From Gemmatimonadota bacterium (GTDB taxonomy: Bacteria; Latescibacterota; UBA2968; UBA8231), in the NCBI GenBank assembly GCA_026706165.1, contig JAPOZF010000803.1, positions 1-14,606 on the forward strand: a DNA stretch of 14,606 nt. Reading direction: 5' to 3'. The notes under the pieces were generated by a model, which worked only from the letters and a program-made list of their open reading frames with translations, did no database searches and was not told the origin of the DNA. The translations under genes were made by a program, and so were the position numbers. Each line of letters starts with the position of its first letter. The stretch's first letter is position 1. Shown piece by piece: positions 6,654-13,208 of the stretch.

Positions 6654-7643
6654 ATGAAGCCGTACCCCGACCAGGAGCTGCCGACCCGCGACGATGTGGT
6701 CGCGGCGCACCGTTTCATCGGCCCCTACCTGCCGCCGACCCCGCTGGTCCGGGCCCACTCCCTGTCGCAGCAGCTCGGATTCGACTATTGGGTCAAGTGC
6801 GAAAACGCGCAGCCGGTGGGGGCCTTCAAGGTCCGCGGCGGGGTCAACCTGCTGGGCAACCTCGACGGCGGGGTGAAACGCCTCGGAGTGGTCACCGCGA
6901 GCACCGGCAACCACGGACAGTCGATCGCCTATGCCGGCGGCCTCTTCGGAATCCCGGTGATCATCTACGCCCCCGAGCGGAACGTCAACCCGGTGAAGAT
7001 GCAGGCGATGCGCGACCTCGGAGCGGATGTGCGCCTGTTCGGGCGGGACTTCGACGAGGCGCGCGGGGAGGTGGAGCGGGTAGCCGCGGCCGAGGGCATG
7101 CGCTACGTCCACTCGGGCAACGAGCCGCTCCTGATCGCCGGGGTCGGCACCATCGGCCTGGAGATCGCTGGGGCCCTCCCGGACGTCGAGGTGATCATCG
7201 TCCCTGTCGGAGGGGGCAGCGGCGTCTGCGGTACCGCCCTGGCGGTGAAGGAACAGCGGCCGGCGATCCGCATCATCGGCGTCCAGTCCGCTTCGGCGCC
7301 CGCCTGCCGTGAGGCCTGGAAAACCGGAAACCTTAAGGTCGAGTGCGCGATGAAAACCGACCACGAAGGGCTGGCGACCCGGGTGCCGTTCGCGATGACC
7401 ATGCAGCTGATGTGGGAGCTGCTCGACGATTTCCTGCTGGTCACGGACGCGGAGATCAACGAGTCCATCCGCCTGCTGGCGCGGCACACACGGCAGCTGG
7501 CGGAGGGGGCCGGGGCGGCGGCCACCGCTGCCGCGCTCAAGCTGAGGGAGGAGCTGCGCGGGAAGAGGGTCGCCGGAGTGCTGAGCGGGGGCAACCTGCC
7601 CCTGGGGCGCCTGGCCGGCCTGTTTGCCGGAAGTGAATCCTGA
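6654..7643 (+). CDS. Threonine dehydratase-like PLP-dependent lyase (fold type II)
   Basis: The product is 329 residues, the size of catabolic threonine ammonia-lyase and serine racemase and without the C-terminal ACT domain of biosynthetic IlvA. The PLP lysine is K59 in GAFKVRGG. The substrate-carboxylate loop is STGNHGQS, and the PLP phosphate loop is VGGGSGVCG near residues 185-193. The C-terminal SGGNLPLGRL is also typical. The fold catalyses beta-elimination or beta-replacement on hydroxy amino acids such as threonine, serine or hydroxyaspartate. The STGNHGQ loop and lone domain make threonine/serine deamination possible but not certain. The start follows a strong AAGGGG at 6645-6650. 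It sits between the archaeal-type CoA genes and a cysteate-lyase-like gene, so a role on a sulfonated or phosphorylated three-carbon amino acid is plausible. That role is inference from neighbours only. Confidence 0.88.
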   Translation: MKPYPDQELPTRDDVVAAHRFIGPYLPPTPLVRAHSLSQQLGFDYWVKCENAQPVGAFKVRGGVNLLGNLDGGVKRLGVVTASTGNHGQSIAYAGGLFGIPVIIYAPERNVNPVKMQAMRDLGADVRLFGRDFDEARGEVERVAAAEGMRYVHSGNEPLLIAGVGTIGLEIAGALPDVEVIIVPVGGGSGVCGTALAVKEQRPAIRIIGVQSASAPACREAWKTGNLKVECAMKTDHEGLATRVPFAMTMQLMWELLDDFLLVTDAEINESIRLLARHTRQLAEGAGAAATAAALKLREELRGKRVAGVLSGGNLPLGRLAGLFAGSES

Positions 7644-7692
7644 AGGAGGCTGGCCGGGCTCCCGGGTCGCGGATTCCCGGAGGGCTCTTGGC

Positions 7693-7717
7693 TCGAGGCG
7701 GCCTCGACCGTTTGTTC
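7693..7717 (+). terminator. Possible intrinsic terminator after the dehydratase-like gene
   Basis: TCGAGG (7693-7698) pairs with CCTCGA (7702-7707) around a CGG loop, and a short T-rich run (TTTGTT) follows at 7711-7716. It lies 50 bp after the dehydratase-like stop and before the next gene. The stem is short, so termination is only a possibility. Confidence 0.3.
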
Positions 7718-7761
7718 GATCCCATGTCGACACCCGTGAGTCTTATTCGAAAGGCATGACC

Positions 7762-8856
7762 ATGGCACCTGCGACAACCCCGGAGCAGATCAGGGCCAAC
7801 CTGGCGGAGATTCCCCGCATCAGGTGGTCGCACATCCCGACGCCGTTGGAGGAATGGAAGAGCTTGCGGAGCAGGATCGGCGGTCCCCGCCTGCTGGCCA
7901 AGCGGGACGATACCACCGGGCTGGCCTACGGGGGGAACAAGTCCCGGCACTTCGAGTTCGAGATGGCCCACGTCAGGAACCAGGGTTTCGACACCCTGAT
8001 CTGCGTCAACAACTTCCACTCGAACCACGCCCGGGTCGCCGCCGCCGGATGTGTCAAGGCCGGGATCCGCTACATCCTGGTTTCGGTGGGAGAGACGGAG
8101 CGCCCCATTCAGGGGAACCTGCTGCTGGTAAAGCTGATGGGAGGGGAGATCCACCGCCTGCCCGCCGGGGAGGATTCCTCGGCTTGCGCCGAAGCCATAG
8201 CCTCCAGGGTGCGGGCCGGGGGCGGTAACCCGTACATACTCAACGACGACTGGTTTCCGCAGATCATCGGGACCATAGGCTTCGTCGAGGCCGGCCTCGA
8301 GTTGATGACCCAGCTCGCCGCGTACGGCATCGAGCGCATCCACGTCTGGGGGCTGGTCGGCGCCTCCCTGCCGGGACTGGCCTTGCTGGCGAAGAACCTC
8401 GGGCTCGACTGGAAAGCCACAATGGTCCTCTACAGTCCCGGCGATGTCGGCGCGGTCCGCGCCGGGATGGTGGACCGGGGCAGGAAGGCGGCGGAGTTCA
8501 TGAAGCTGCCGCGTTCCCTCGACCCGGAGGACGTCGAGATCGTCGACGGCTTCTCCGGACCGGCGTACGCGGCCCCGACCGAAGCCGCCTTCGAGGCGAT
8601 CCACCTCGTGGCCCGGACCGAGGCGGTGATTCTCGACCCCAACTACACCGGCAAGTCGATGTCGGCGCTGATCGACCGCGTCCGGTCGGGCGGGTTCCCC
8701 GAAGACCGGACGGTGCTATTCCTGCACTCGGGCGGACTGCCGCAGGTGTTCGCCTTCAACGAGGAGCTCGCCGCCTGGAGAGGCCCTGATGAGGAGTGGG
8801 GCCGCCTGTCCGGGAATGAGGCCGGGCGGCGGGGGTCAGGTGGCGGCAGCAGGTAA
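7762..8856 (+). CDS. D-cysteine desulfhydrase / L-cysteate sulfo-lyase family PLP enzyme
   Basis: The product is 364 residues, a little longer than usual because of a Gly/Arg-rich tail. The block LLAKRDDTTGLAYGGNKSR holds the PLP lysine (K60) and is diagnostic of the D-cysteine desulfhydrase/ACC deaminase/CuyA group. The C-terminal ILDPNYTGKSMSALID and VLFLHSGG also match. The group removes H2S, sulfite or ammonia from small amino acids such as D-cysteine, L-cysteate or ACC. CuyA turns L-cysteate into pyruvate, sulfite and ammonia. XcbE1, a homologue of D-cysteine desulfhydrases, is part of bacterial coenzyme M synthesis in Xanthobacter. With a ComA-like gene four genes upstream, an XcbE1-like or cysteate-related role is the best guess. 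ATG 7762 is chosen because AAGG at 7751-7754 is well spaced; the ATG at 7756 lies too close to it. Exact substrate is unknown. Confidence 0.85.
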   Translation: MAPATTPEQIRANLAEIPRIRWSHIPTPLEEWKSLRSRIGGPRLLAKRDDTTGLAYGGNKSRHFEFEMAHVRNQGFDTLICVNNFHSNHARVAAAGCVKAGIRYILVSVGETERPIQGNLLLVKLMGGEIHRLPAGEDSSACAEAIASRVRAGGGNPYILNDDWFPQIIGTIGFVEAGLELMTQLAAYGIERIHVWGLVGASLPGLALLAKNLGLDWKATMVLYSPGDVGAVRAGMVDRGRKAAEFMKLPRSLDPEDVEIVDGFSGPAYAAPTEAAFEAIHLVARTEAVILDPNYTGKSMSALIDRVRSGGFPEDRTVLFLHSGGLPQVFAFNEELAAWRGPDEEWGRLSGNEAGRRGSGGGSR

Positions 8857-8892
8857 ATCCCGGGGCGGGGAGGGGACCCGCCGGATTCCCGA

Positions 8893-10845
8893 ATGTTATC
8901 CGTAGACAACGTAGCCAAGATTTTCGGAGACCAGGTCCTTTTCCGGAACGCGAGCTTCGCCGTGGGCGCCGGCGAACGCATAGGAGTAGTAGGACCGAAC
9001 GGCGCCGGCAAGACGACCTTTTTCCGCATGCTCGCCGGTGAACTGCTTGCCGACGAGGGGGAGATCCGGTCGCCGAAGAACTACAGCGTGGTCCAGCTTC
9101 GGCAGGAGTGGGTGCCCCTCCAGGGGGATACCGTGCTCGAGGCGGCGCTGCGGGAGTTCGCTCCCTGGTTCGAAGCGCGCGCCGGGATGGACCGGATCGA
9201 GCGGCAGCTGTCCGCATCCTCTGACGAGAAGCTCGTCGGGCGCTACCGGGAGATCGAGCACCGGTTCAGCATGCTCGGCGGCCACCAGGTCGAGCAGACG
9301 GCGAGGGAGCTGCTCGCCGGCCTCGGCTTCGGTTCCGGTCAGTTCGGCGAGCCCGCGGTGCAGCTCAGCGGCGGCTGGCGGATCCGCTGCCACCTCGCCG
9401 GCCTGCTGCTGCAGGAGGCGGATCTGCTGCTCCTCGACGAGCCGACCAACCACCTCGACATCCGTTCGGTCAAGTGGTTCGAGGAGTTCCTCGGGCAGTA
9501 CCGCCAGTCGTTCATGCTGATCAGCCACGACCGCCGGCTGGTGCAGCGTCTCGCCCGCGGCATTCTCGAGTTCGCGCCTCCGCAGCTCACCCTGTGGCCC
9601 GGGTCGCTCCGGCAGTACGAGACCCTCAAGCAGCAGCGCATCGACCAGCTGGAAGCGACGATCGCCAACAGGCAGAAGGAGGTGGAACGGCTCGAGGATT
9701 TCGCCCGGCGCTTCCGCGCCAAGGCGACGAAGGCGCGCCAGGCCCAGAACCGGCTCAAGACCGCCGGCCGCTACCAGGAGCAGATCGAGGAGCTCCGGAA
9801 GTCGATGCCGGTGATTTCCAGGCGTCCGGCCAGCTTCCGGCTGGAGCTGGAGCGGCGCCTGCCGAGCCGGGTGCTGGAGTTCGAGAAGGCGGTTTTCGGG
9901 TACCGCGCCGACAGGCCGCTGTTCGAGCTGCCGCGTTGCGTCATCGAAGGTGGCAGGAAGATCGGCATCGTCGGCGTCAACGGCGCCGGCAAGTCGACCT
10001 TCCTCAAGTGCTGCGCCGGAGAGCTGCCGCTGCTTTCGGGCAGCAGGCAGCGGAGCGACCAGGTCGCCGCCGGCTTCTTCGCCCAGCACCGCATGGAGGA
10101 GCTGCCCCTGCCCAGCGTCGCCCTCGATTATCTCGCCGAGCAGAGCTTCGGCAACCCTCCGGCGCGGGTGCGCTCCCTCGCCGCCAGCCTCGGGCTCTCG
10201 GGAGGGGATCTCGAGAAGCGGATCGAAGTGCTGTCTGGCGGTGAGAAGGCCCGCGTCAGTCTGGCCCGCATCCTGTTGTCGAGGCCGGGCATGCTGCTGC
10301 TCGACGAGCCGACGAACCACCTCGACCTCGAAGCCTGCGACGCTCTCAAGCGCGGACTGGCCACGTACGAGGGAACCTTGCTGATCGTTTCCCACAACCG
10401 CGACTTCCTCGATTCCCTCGTCGACTCGATTCTCGAGATCCGGCCGGGAGAGGCGGTCCTGCATCACGGCAACTACAGCGAGTGGCTCGAGCGCCTCGAA
10501 GCCCGGGAGCAGAATGGGCTCCAGACGGCAGATCAGCCGAAGAAGCCGGCGGGGAAGGGGAGGAAGACCGCGGAGATGAAACGGCGCGAGGCCGAGCAGC
10601 GGCAGCAGCGCTCGAACCGTCTGAAGAAGATCCGCGGGGAGGTGTCCGCGGCGGAGGCGAGGCTCAGAAAGTGCACCGCCGAGCTCGCCGATCTCGACCG
10701 CAGGCTGTGCCTGCCGGAAAGCCCCCGGGAGCCTTTGTTTCCCGAGTGGCTGAGGCGGCACGCCGAGCTGACCGCAGACCTTCCCCGACACGAGCAGCGC
10801 TGGCTGGAGGCGTCGGAGGAGCTCGAGCGCTTCGAGGGTCAGTAA
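8893..10845 (+). CDS. ABC-F family ATPase (Uup/YheS-like)
   Basis: The product is 650 residues with two ABC domains and no membrane helices, the normal size of the ABC-F group that acts on ribosomes. Domain 1 has Walker A GPNGAGKTT (34-42), signature LSGGW (158-162) and Walker B LLLLDEPTNHLD (178-189). Domain 2 has Walker A GVNGAGKST (361-369), signature LSGGEKARVSLA (447-458) and Walker B MLLLDEPTNHLD (467-478). A charged, helical linker near residues 245-310 joins the domains. A basic coiled coil covers about 530-650. Both catalytic glutamates are intact. Such proteins relieve stalled ribosomes or give antibiotic protection; the C-terminal coiled coil fits Uup or YheS better than EttA. It lies 36 bp after the cysteate-lyase-like gene and may be co-transcribed, though a functional link is not apparent. 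Confidence 0.95.
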   Translation: MLSVDNVAKIFGDQVLFRNASFAVGAGERIGVVGPNGAGKTTFFRMLAGELLADEGEIRSPKNYSVVQLRQEWVPLQGDTVLEAALREFAPWFEARAGMDRIERQLSASSDEKLVGRYREIEHRFSMLGGHQVEQTARELLAGLGFGSGQFGEPAVQLSGGWRIRCHLAGLLLQEADLLLLDEPTNHLDIRSVKWFEEFLGQYRQSFMLISHDRRLVQRLARGILEFAPPQLTLWPGSLRQYETLKQQRIDQLEATIANRQKEVERLEDFARRFRAKATKARQAQNRLKTAGRYQEQIEELRKSMPVISRRPASFRLELERRLPSRVLEFEKAVFGYRADRPLFELPRCVIEGGRKIGIVGVNGAGKSTFLKCCAGELPLLSGSRQRSDQVAAGFFAQHRMEELPLPSVALDYLAEQSFGNPPARVRSLAASLGLSGGDLEKRIEVLSGGEKARVSLARILLSRPGMLLLDEPTNHLDLEACDALKRGLATYEGTLLIVSHNRDFLDSLVDSILEIRPGEAVLHHGNYSEWLERLEAREQNGLQTADQPKKPAGKGRKTAEMKRREAEQRQQRSNRLKKIRGEVSAAEARLRKCTAELADLDRRLCLPESPREPLFPEWLRRHAELTADLPRHEQRWLEASEELERFEGQ

Positions 10846-10965
10846 GGTTCGGCGTGTCTCCCCGGGGGGGCAGCGAGTTACCGATCGGCCACGGTGGGAC
10901 CGCCGCATTCCTTCCCGCCGGCAACCGGGGGGAACCGGAAAAAGGCGCGGCACGATTCTTGCGGA

Positions 10966-10994
10966 TTGCCGGCCGCCGGGCCCCGGGCTATACT
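10966..10994 (+). promoter_or_regulatory. Candidate sigma70-type promoter before the coiled-coil genes
   Basis: TTGCCG (10966-10971) and TATACT (10989-10994) are separated by 17 bp and lie just before the GTG start at 11012. Transcription would begin near 11001, which would place the ribosome binding site AGGGA (11001-11005) at the very 5' end of the message. That short leader weakens the prediction. Confidence 0.35.
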
Positions 10995-11011
10995 CGCGAA
11001 AGGGACTTGCC

Positions 11012-11388
11012 GTGTCCGATGATCTCACAACCCGCGACGTGTTCCAGCAGGTCGACAGCCGTCTCACCCGCGTCGAGGAGGATTTGCGCCAGCTGAGGGC
11101 CGATACGACCGCCGGATTCGCCCGCCTCGATCTGCGGATCGGCCAGTTTCAGCTGGGGCTCACCAAGCGCATGGATCAGTGGCAACAGGGCCTCAGCCAA
11201 CGCATGGACGAGGGTCAACGGAGTCTTACCCAGCGCATGGACCAGGGTTACCAGGAGCTTGCGCAAAGCATGGATGAGGGCCAACGCGCGGCCTTACCCA
11301 GCGCATGGATCAGCTGCAGTGGCGGATGGTCGGTCTCTTCGTCGTCACCTGGGTCACCGTGGTCGGGTCCATCTGGCTGAAATCCTGA
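11012..11388 (+). pseudogene. Frameshifted coiled-coil protein with 11-residue repeats
   Basis: A GTG start preceded by AGGGA (11001-11005) begins MSDDLTTRDVFQQVDSRL, nearly identical to the next gene. A coiled coil follows, made of five 11-residue repeats around a QRMDQGQQ-L core. Within the fifth repeat CGCGCG at 11285-11290 has two extra bases compared with its sister units. Without them the frame reads GLTQRMDQLQWRM and then a membrane helix (LFVVTWVTVVGSIWL), stopping at 11388, just like the paralogue. As written, the frame instead leaves the helix and ends at 11380 in a Ser/Gly-rich tail (SGGWSVSSSSPG). The organism may therefore make a soluble truncated form, carry a pseudogene, or the two bases may be an assembly error at a CG run. 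Proteins of this design are usually small membrane-anchored coiled coils of unknown role. Confidence 0.75.
11144..11310 (+). repeat. Five 33-bp in-frame tandem repeats (11-residue coiled-coil units)
   Basis: Units begin at 11144, 11177, 11210, 11243 and 11276, each ending with a CGCATGGAY- or AGCATGGAY-type segment. The first four are 33 bp and the fifth is 35 bp because of a CG insertion. Each codes for an 11-residue (hendecad) turn with the pattern L-x-x-R/S-MD. The paralogue at 11402 has only about one such unit, so the array expanded or contracted after duplication. Confidence 0.85.
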
Positions 11389-11401
11389 CGAATCCGGTCA
11401 A

Positions 11402-11644
11402 ATGTCCGAAGATCTCACCACCCGGGACGTTTTCCAGCAGGTCGACAGCCGCCTCACCCGCGTCGAGGAAGACCTGCGCCAGCTCCGCACGGATATGAAC
11501 GCGGGATTCGACCGCCTCGATCTGCGGATCGACCAGTCTCAGCAAGGGCTTACCCAGCGCATGGATCGGCAGCAGTGGCGCATGGCCGGTCTCTTCGTCG
11601 TCATATGGATCACCGTGGTGGGCTCCATCTGGCTGAAGCAGTAG
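11402..11644 (+). CDS. Small membrane-anchored coiled-coil protein (intact paralogue)
   Basis: The product is 80 residues. Residues 1-45 (SEDLTTRDVFQQVDSRL, then TRVEEDLRQLRTD and FDRLDLRID) form an amphipathic helix nearly identical to the preceding gene. One 11-residue repeat (GLTQRMDRQQW) follows. Residues about 60-78 (MAGLFVVIWITVVGSIWL) form one membrane helix, with the protein ending at LKQ. This looks like a short tail-anchored or inner-membrane coiled coil, as in DUF1640-like proteins, but I cannot assign a family. It starts 13 bp after the restored stop of the first copy, so the pair arose by tandem duplication. Its ribosome binding site is poor. The TAG stop directly abuts the stop of the convergent SDR gene at 11645, with no space for a separate terminator. 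Confidence 0.75.
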   Translation: MSEDLTTRDVFQQVDSRLTRVEEDLRQLRTDMNAGFDRLDLRIDQSQQGLTQRMDRQQWRMAGLFVVIWITVVGSIWLKQ

Positions 11645-12391
11645 CTACCGGTCCTCCGGCGGCCTGCGGAAGTACTCCTCCACCTTCTCTCCGACCTCGT
11701 ACCCGAGAATACGCCGCGCCTTGTCGACGGGGTACTTCCCGTGCTCGAGGTAGCTGTTGAGGTTGAACCACTGGTAATGCTCCGGCAGGTCTTCGACCTC
11801 GAAGGCCAGGCGGCAGGCGTTGACGAGATCTTCCCAGACGATGGTGAAGGGCGGATGGCTGGTCCGCCCGGCCGGCTCCCGCGGCTTGGGGCCCAACCCG
11901 TTGAACAGGAACCAGACCGTGTCGATGCCGTGCTGCCGCGCGCAGGCACGGGAGATCTCCATGCCGAGGAACTTCGTCACGCAGTAGTGCCCGGTCCCCG
12001 GCGCCGGGGGAACGTCGTCGACGCCGAAGTCGTGGTCGTACCAAAGGCGAACCAGCTGCGGGCCGGTGTGCAGGACGCGCCGGATGCCGTGCTCGACAAG
12101 GGCGCGGCTGATGTTCTCGACCCCGCGGGTATTCACCTCCCAGCTCAGCACCGGGTCGTCGCGCACCACACACAGGTTGAAGACCGCGTCCTGCCCCTCG
12201 CAGGCGCGGCTCACCGCCTCCGGGTCGCGGATATCGACAGTGGATACCGGGTGGCCGTGCGGATGCGGGACTATGTCGGTCAGGGTCAGCTCGTACTCCT
12301 CCGACAGCCCCGGCGTGATGAAGGGGCCGATGTTGCCGCACGCCCCGAAGACGACGACCCGCTTCGTTTTCCTTCCGGATTCAGCGGTCAT
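11645..12391 (-). CDS. NAD(P)-dependent epimerase/dehydratase (extended SDR)
   Basis: The product is 248 residues, with Rossmann motif GACGNIG (16-22) after strand RVVVF. The acidic TDIV segment at the end of strand 2 favours NAD. The catalytic pair is Y136-x-x-x-K140 in HYCVTKF. The remainder (NTRGVENISRALVEHG and FEVEDLPEHYQWFNL) fits extended SDRs that act on nucleotide sugars or sugar acids. The length is short for a full epimerase (usually 300 or more), so it is closer to uronate dehydrogenase-size members. It starts with an ATG at 12391 overlapping the TGA of the upstream SDR (ATGA, 12388-12391), which predicts coupled translation. The substrate is unknown; neighbours suggest sugar-acid metabolism. 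Confidence 0.85.
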   Translation of the reverse strand: MTAESGRKTKRVVVFGACGNIGPFITPGLSEEYELTLTDIVPHPHGHPVSTVDIRDPEAVSRACEGQDAVFNLCVVRDDPVLSWEVNTRGVENISRALVEHGIRRVLHTGPQLVRLWYDHDFGVDDVPPAPGTGHYCVTKFLGMEISRACARQHGIDTVWFLFNGLGPKPREPAGRTSHPPFTIVWEDLVNACRLAFEVEDLPEHYQWFNLNSYLEHGKYPVDKARRILGYEVGEKVEEYFRRPPEDR

Positions 12392-13125
12392 GGGCCACCC
12401 CCTTTCCAGGCAGTGGCGAAGTCGTGCTCGAATCCCTCCCTGATCGCATCGTCGATCAGGAAACGCGGGTTCGGAGGATCGGCGCAGACGTGGCGGACCT
12501 GCCAGCGTCTCGCCCAGTTGAGCTCGCTTCCGGAGTCGCGGCCCAGGGCGGTTCGCACCGCGCGCGCCGCATCGCGGGGATCGAGCCAGCAATGGTCGGG
12601 GGCGGCCGCGTCCGCCTCCTCCTCGAAGGTCAGCGTGCCCAGGCGCAGGGAGGTGCCGGTTATCGCGTGATCGCGGGTGAACTCCCGCACCGTGAGCTCG
12701 GCGAGATAGCGCCACATGGTCTGGCCGGAAGGGGGCGGAAAAGGCTCGTGCAGCTCGCTGATGTAGACGTCGCCGGGGTAGCGGTCGAACAGGTCGAGGG
12801 TGCCGCAGTACACGAAGCGCAGGGCGCCGGCGGCGACCGCGGCAGCCATCAGGTCGTAGGTTCCGCGGGTGTACCAGTCGAGCTTGCCGCCGTCGTCGGG
12901 GGGCGGTGTCAGCGGCAGCTCCCCCGTATGGACGACGGCGTCGACCCCGGCGACCGCCGGCTCCAGGGCGGCGGCGTCGAGGTGATCGGCCGCCACGGAT
13001 TCGCAGCCCGCCGGCGGGTCGAAGGCTTCGCTCTCCAGCAGGCGCAGATCATCCCCCGTTCCGGCGAGTTCGTCGGTTATGGCGCGCCCCAGCGAACTCC
13101 GCGCCGAAGTAATGAGTACTCTCAC
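12388..13125 (-). CDS. Degenerate SDR-family protein, probably not a classical dehydrogenase
   Basis: The product is 245 residues with an SDR-like layout: strand RVLIT, a GVDAVVHTGEL strand where a cofactor-binding segment is expected, WYTRGTYDLMAAAVAAG, FVYCGTLDLF, then the active-site helix. Two hallmarks are damaged. The glycine loop is TSARSSLG, with one of three glycines left. The YxxxK site is Y140-L-A-E-L, with lysine lost. It may bind a nucleotide or sugar without redox chemistry, or partner the intact SDR encoded downstream. The GTG start at 13125 is chosen over the TTG at 13140 because GGAGG at 13134-13138 lies 8 bp upstream of the GTG. It is coupled to the next SDR by an ATGA overlap. 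Confidence 0.72.
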   Translation of the reverse strand: MRVLITSARSSLGRAITDELAGTGDDLRLLESEAFDPPAGCESVAADHLDAAALEPAVAGVDAVVHTGELPLTPPPDDGGKLDWYTRGTYDLMAAAVAAGALRFVYCGTLDLFDRYPGDVYISELHEPFPPPSGQTMWRYLAELTVREFTRDHAITGTSLRLGTLTFEEEADAAAPDHCWLDPRDAARAVRTALGRDSGSELNWARRWQVRHVCADPPNPRFLIDDAIREGFEHDFATAWKGGGP

Positions 13126-13133
13126 GATCGGGT

Positions 13134-13138
13134 CCTCC
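13134..13138 (-). promoter_or_regulatory. Ribosome binding site deciding the GTG start
   Basis: GGAGG on the minus strand lies 8 nt before the GTG at 13125. It overlaps the first codons of the longer TTG reading at 13140, which has no good site of its own, so the GTG is the likelier start. Confidence 0.6.
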
Positions 13139-13150
13139 AACGGTCTGGAA

Positions 13151-13175
13151 TGAGCCGGGGGGAAAATCCGGCTCA
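13151..13175 (-). terminator. Hairpin between propeller and SDR genes
   Basis: TGAGCCGG (13151-13158) pairs with CCGGCTCA (13168-13175) around a 9-nt loop. It lies 33 bp after the stop of the propeller gene and before the degenerate SDR gene. No good T-tract follows on the minus strand, so it may be a weak terminator or an mRNA-stability hairpin rather than a full stop. Confidence 0.4.
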
Positions 13176-13208
13176 GCGTTCTACCTTTTCAGGGCTTCCC
13201 GGCCCGGA

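Noticed and set aside
8896..11067. A 723-codon minus-strand open frame opposite the ABC-F gene
   Set aside because: The plus strand carries all ABC-F motifs in both domains. The antisense product is Arg/Leu/Pro-rich without recognisable domains.
11144..11310. The 33-bp units as a CRISPR array
   Set aside because: The units are directly adjacent without spacers and stay in the reading frame of a coiled-coil protein.
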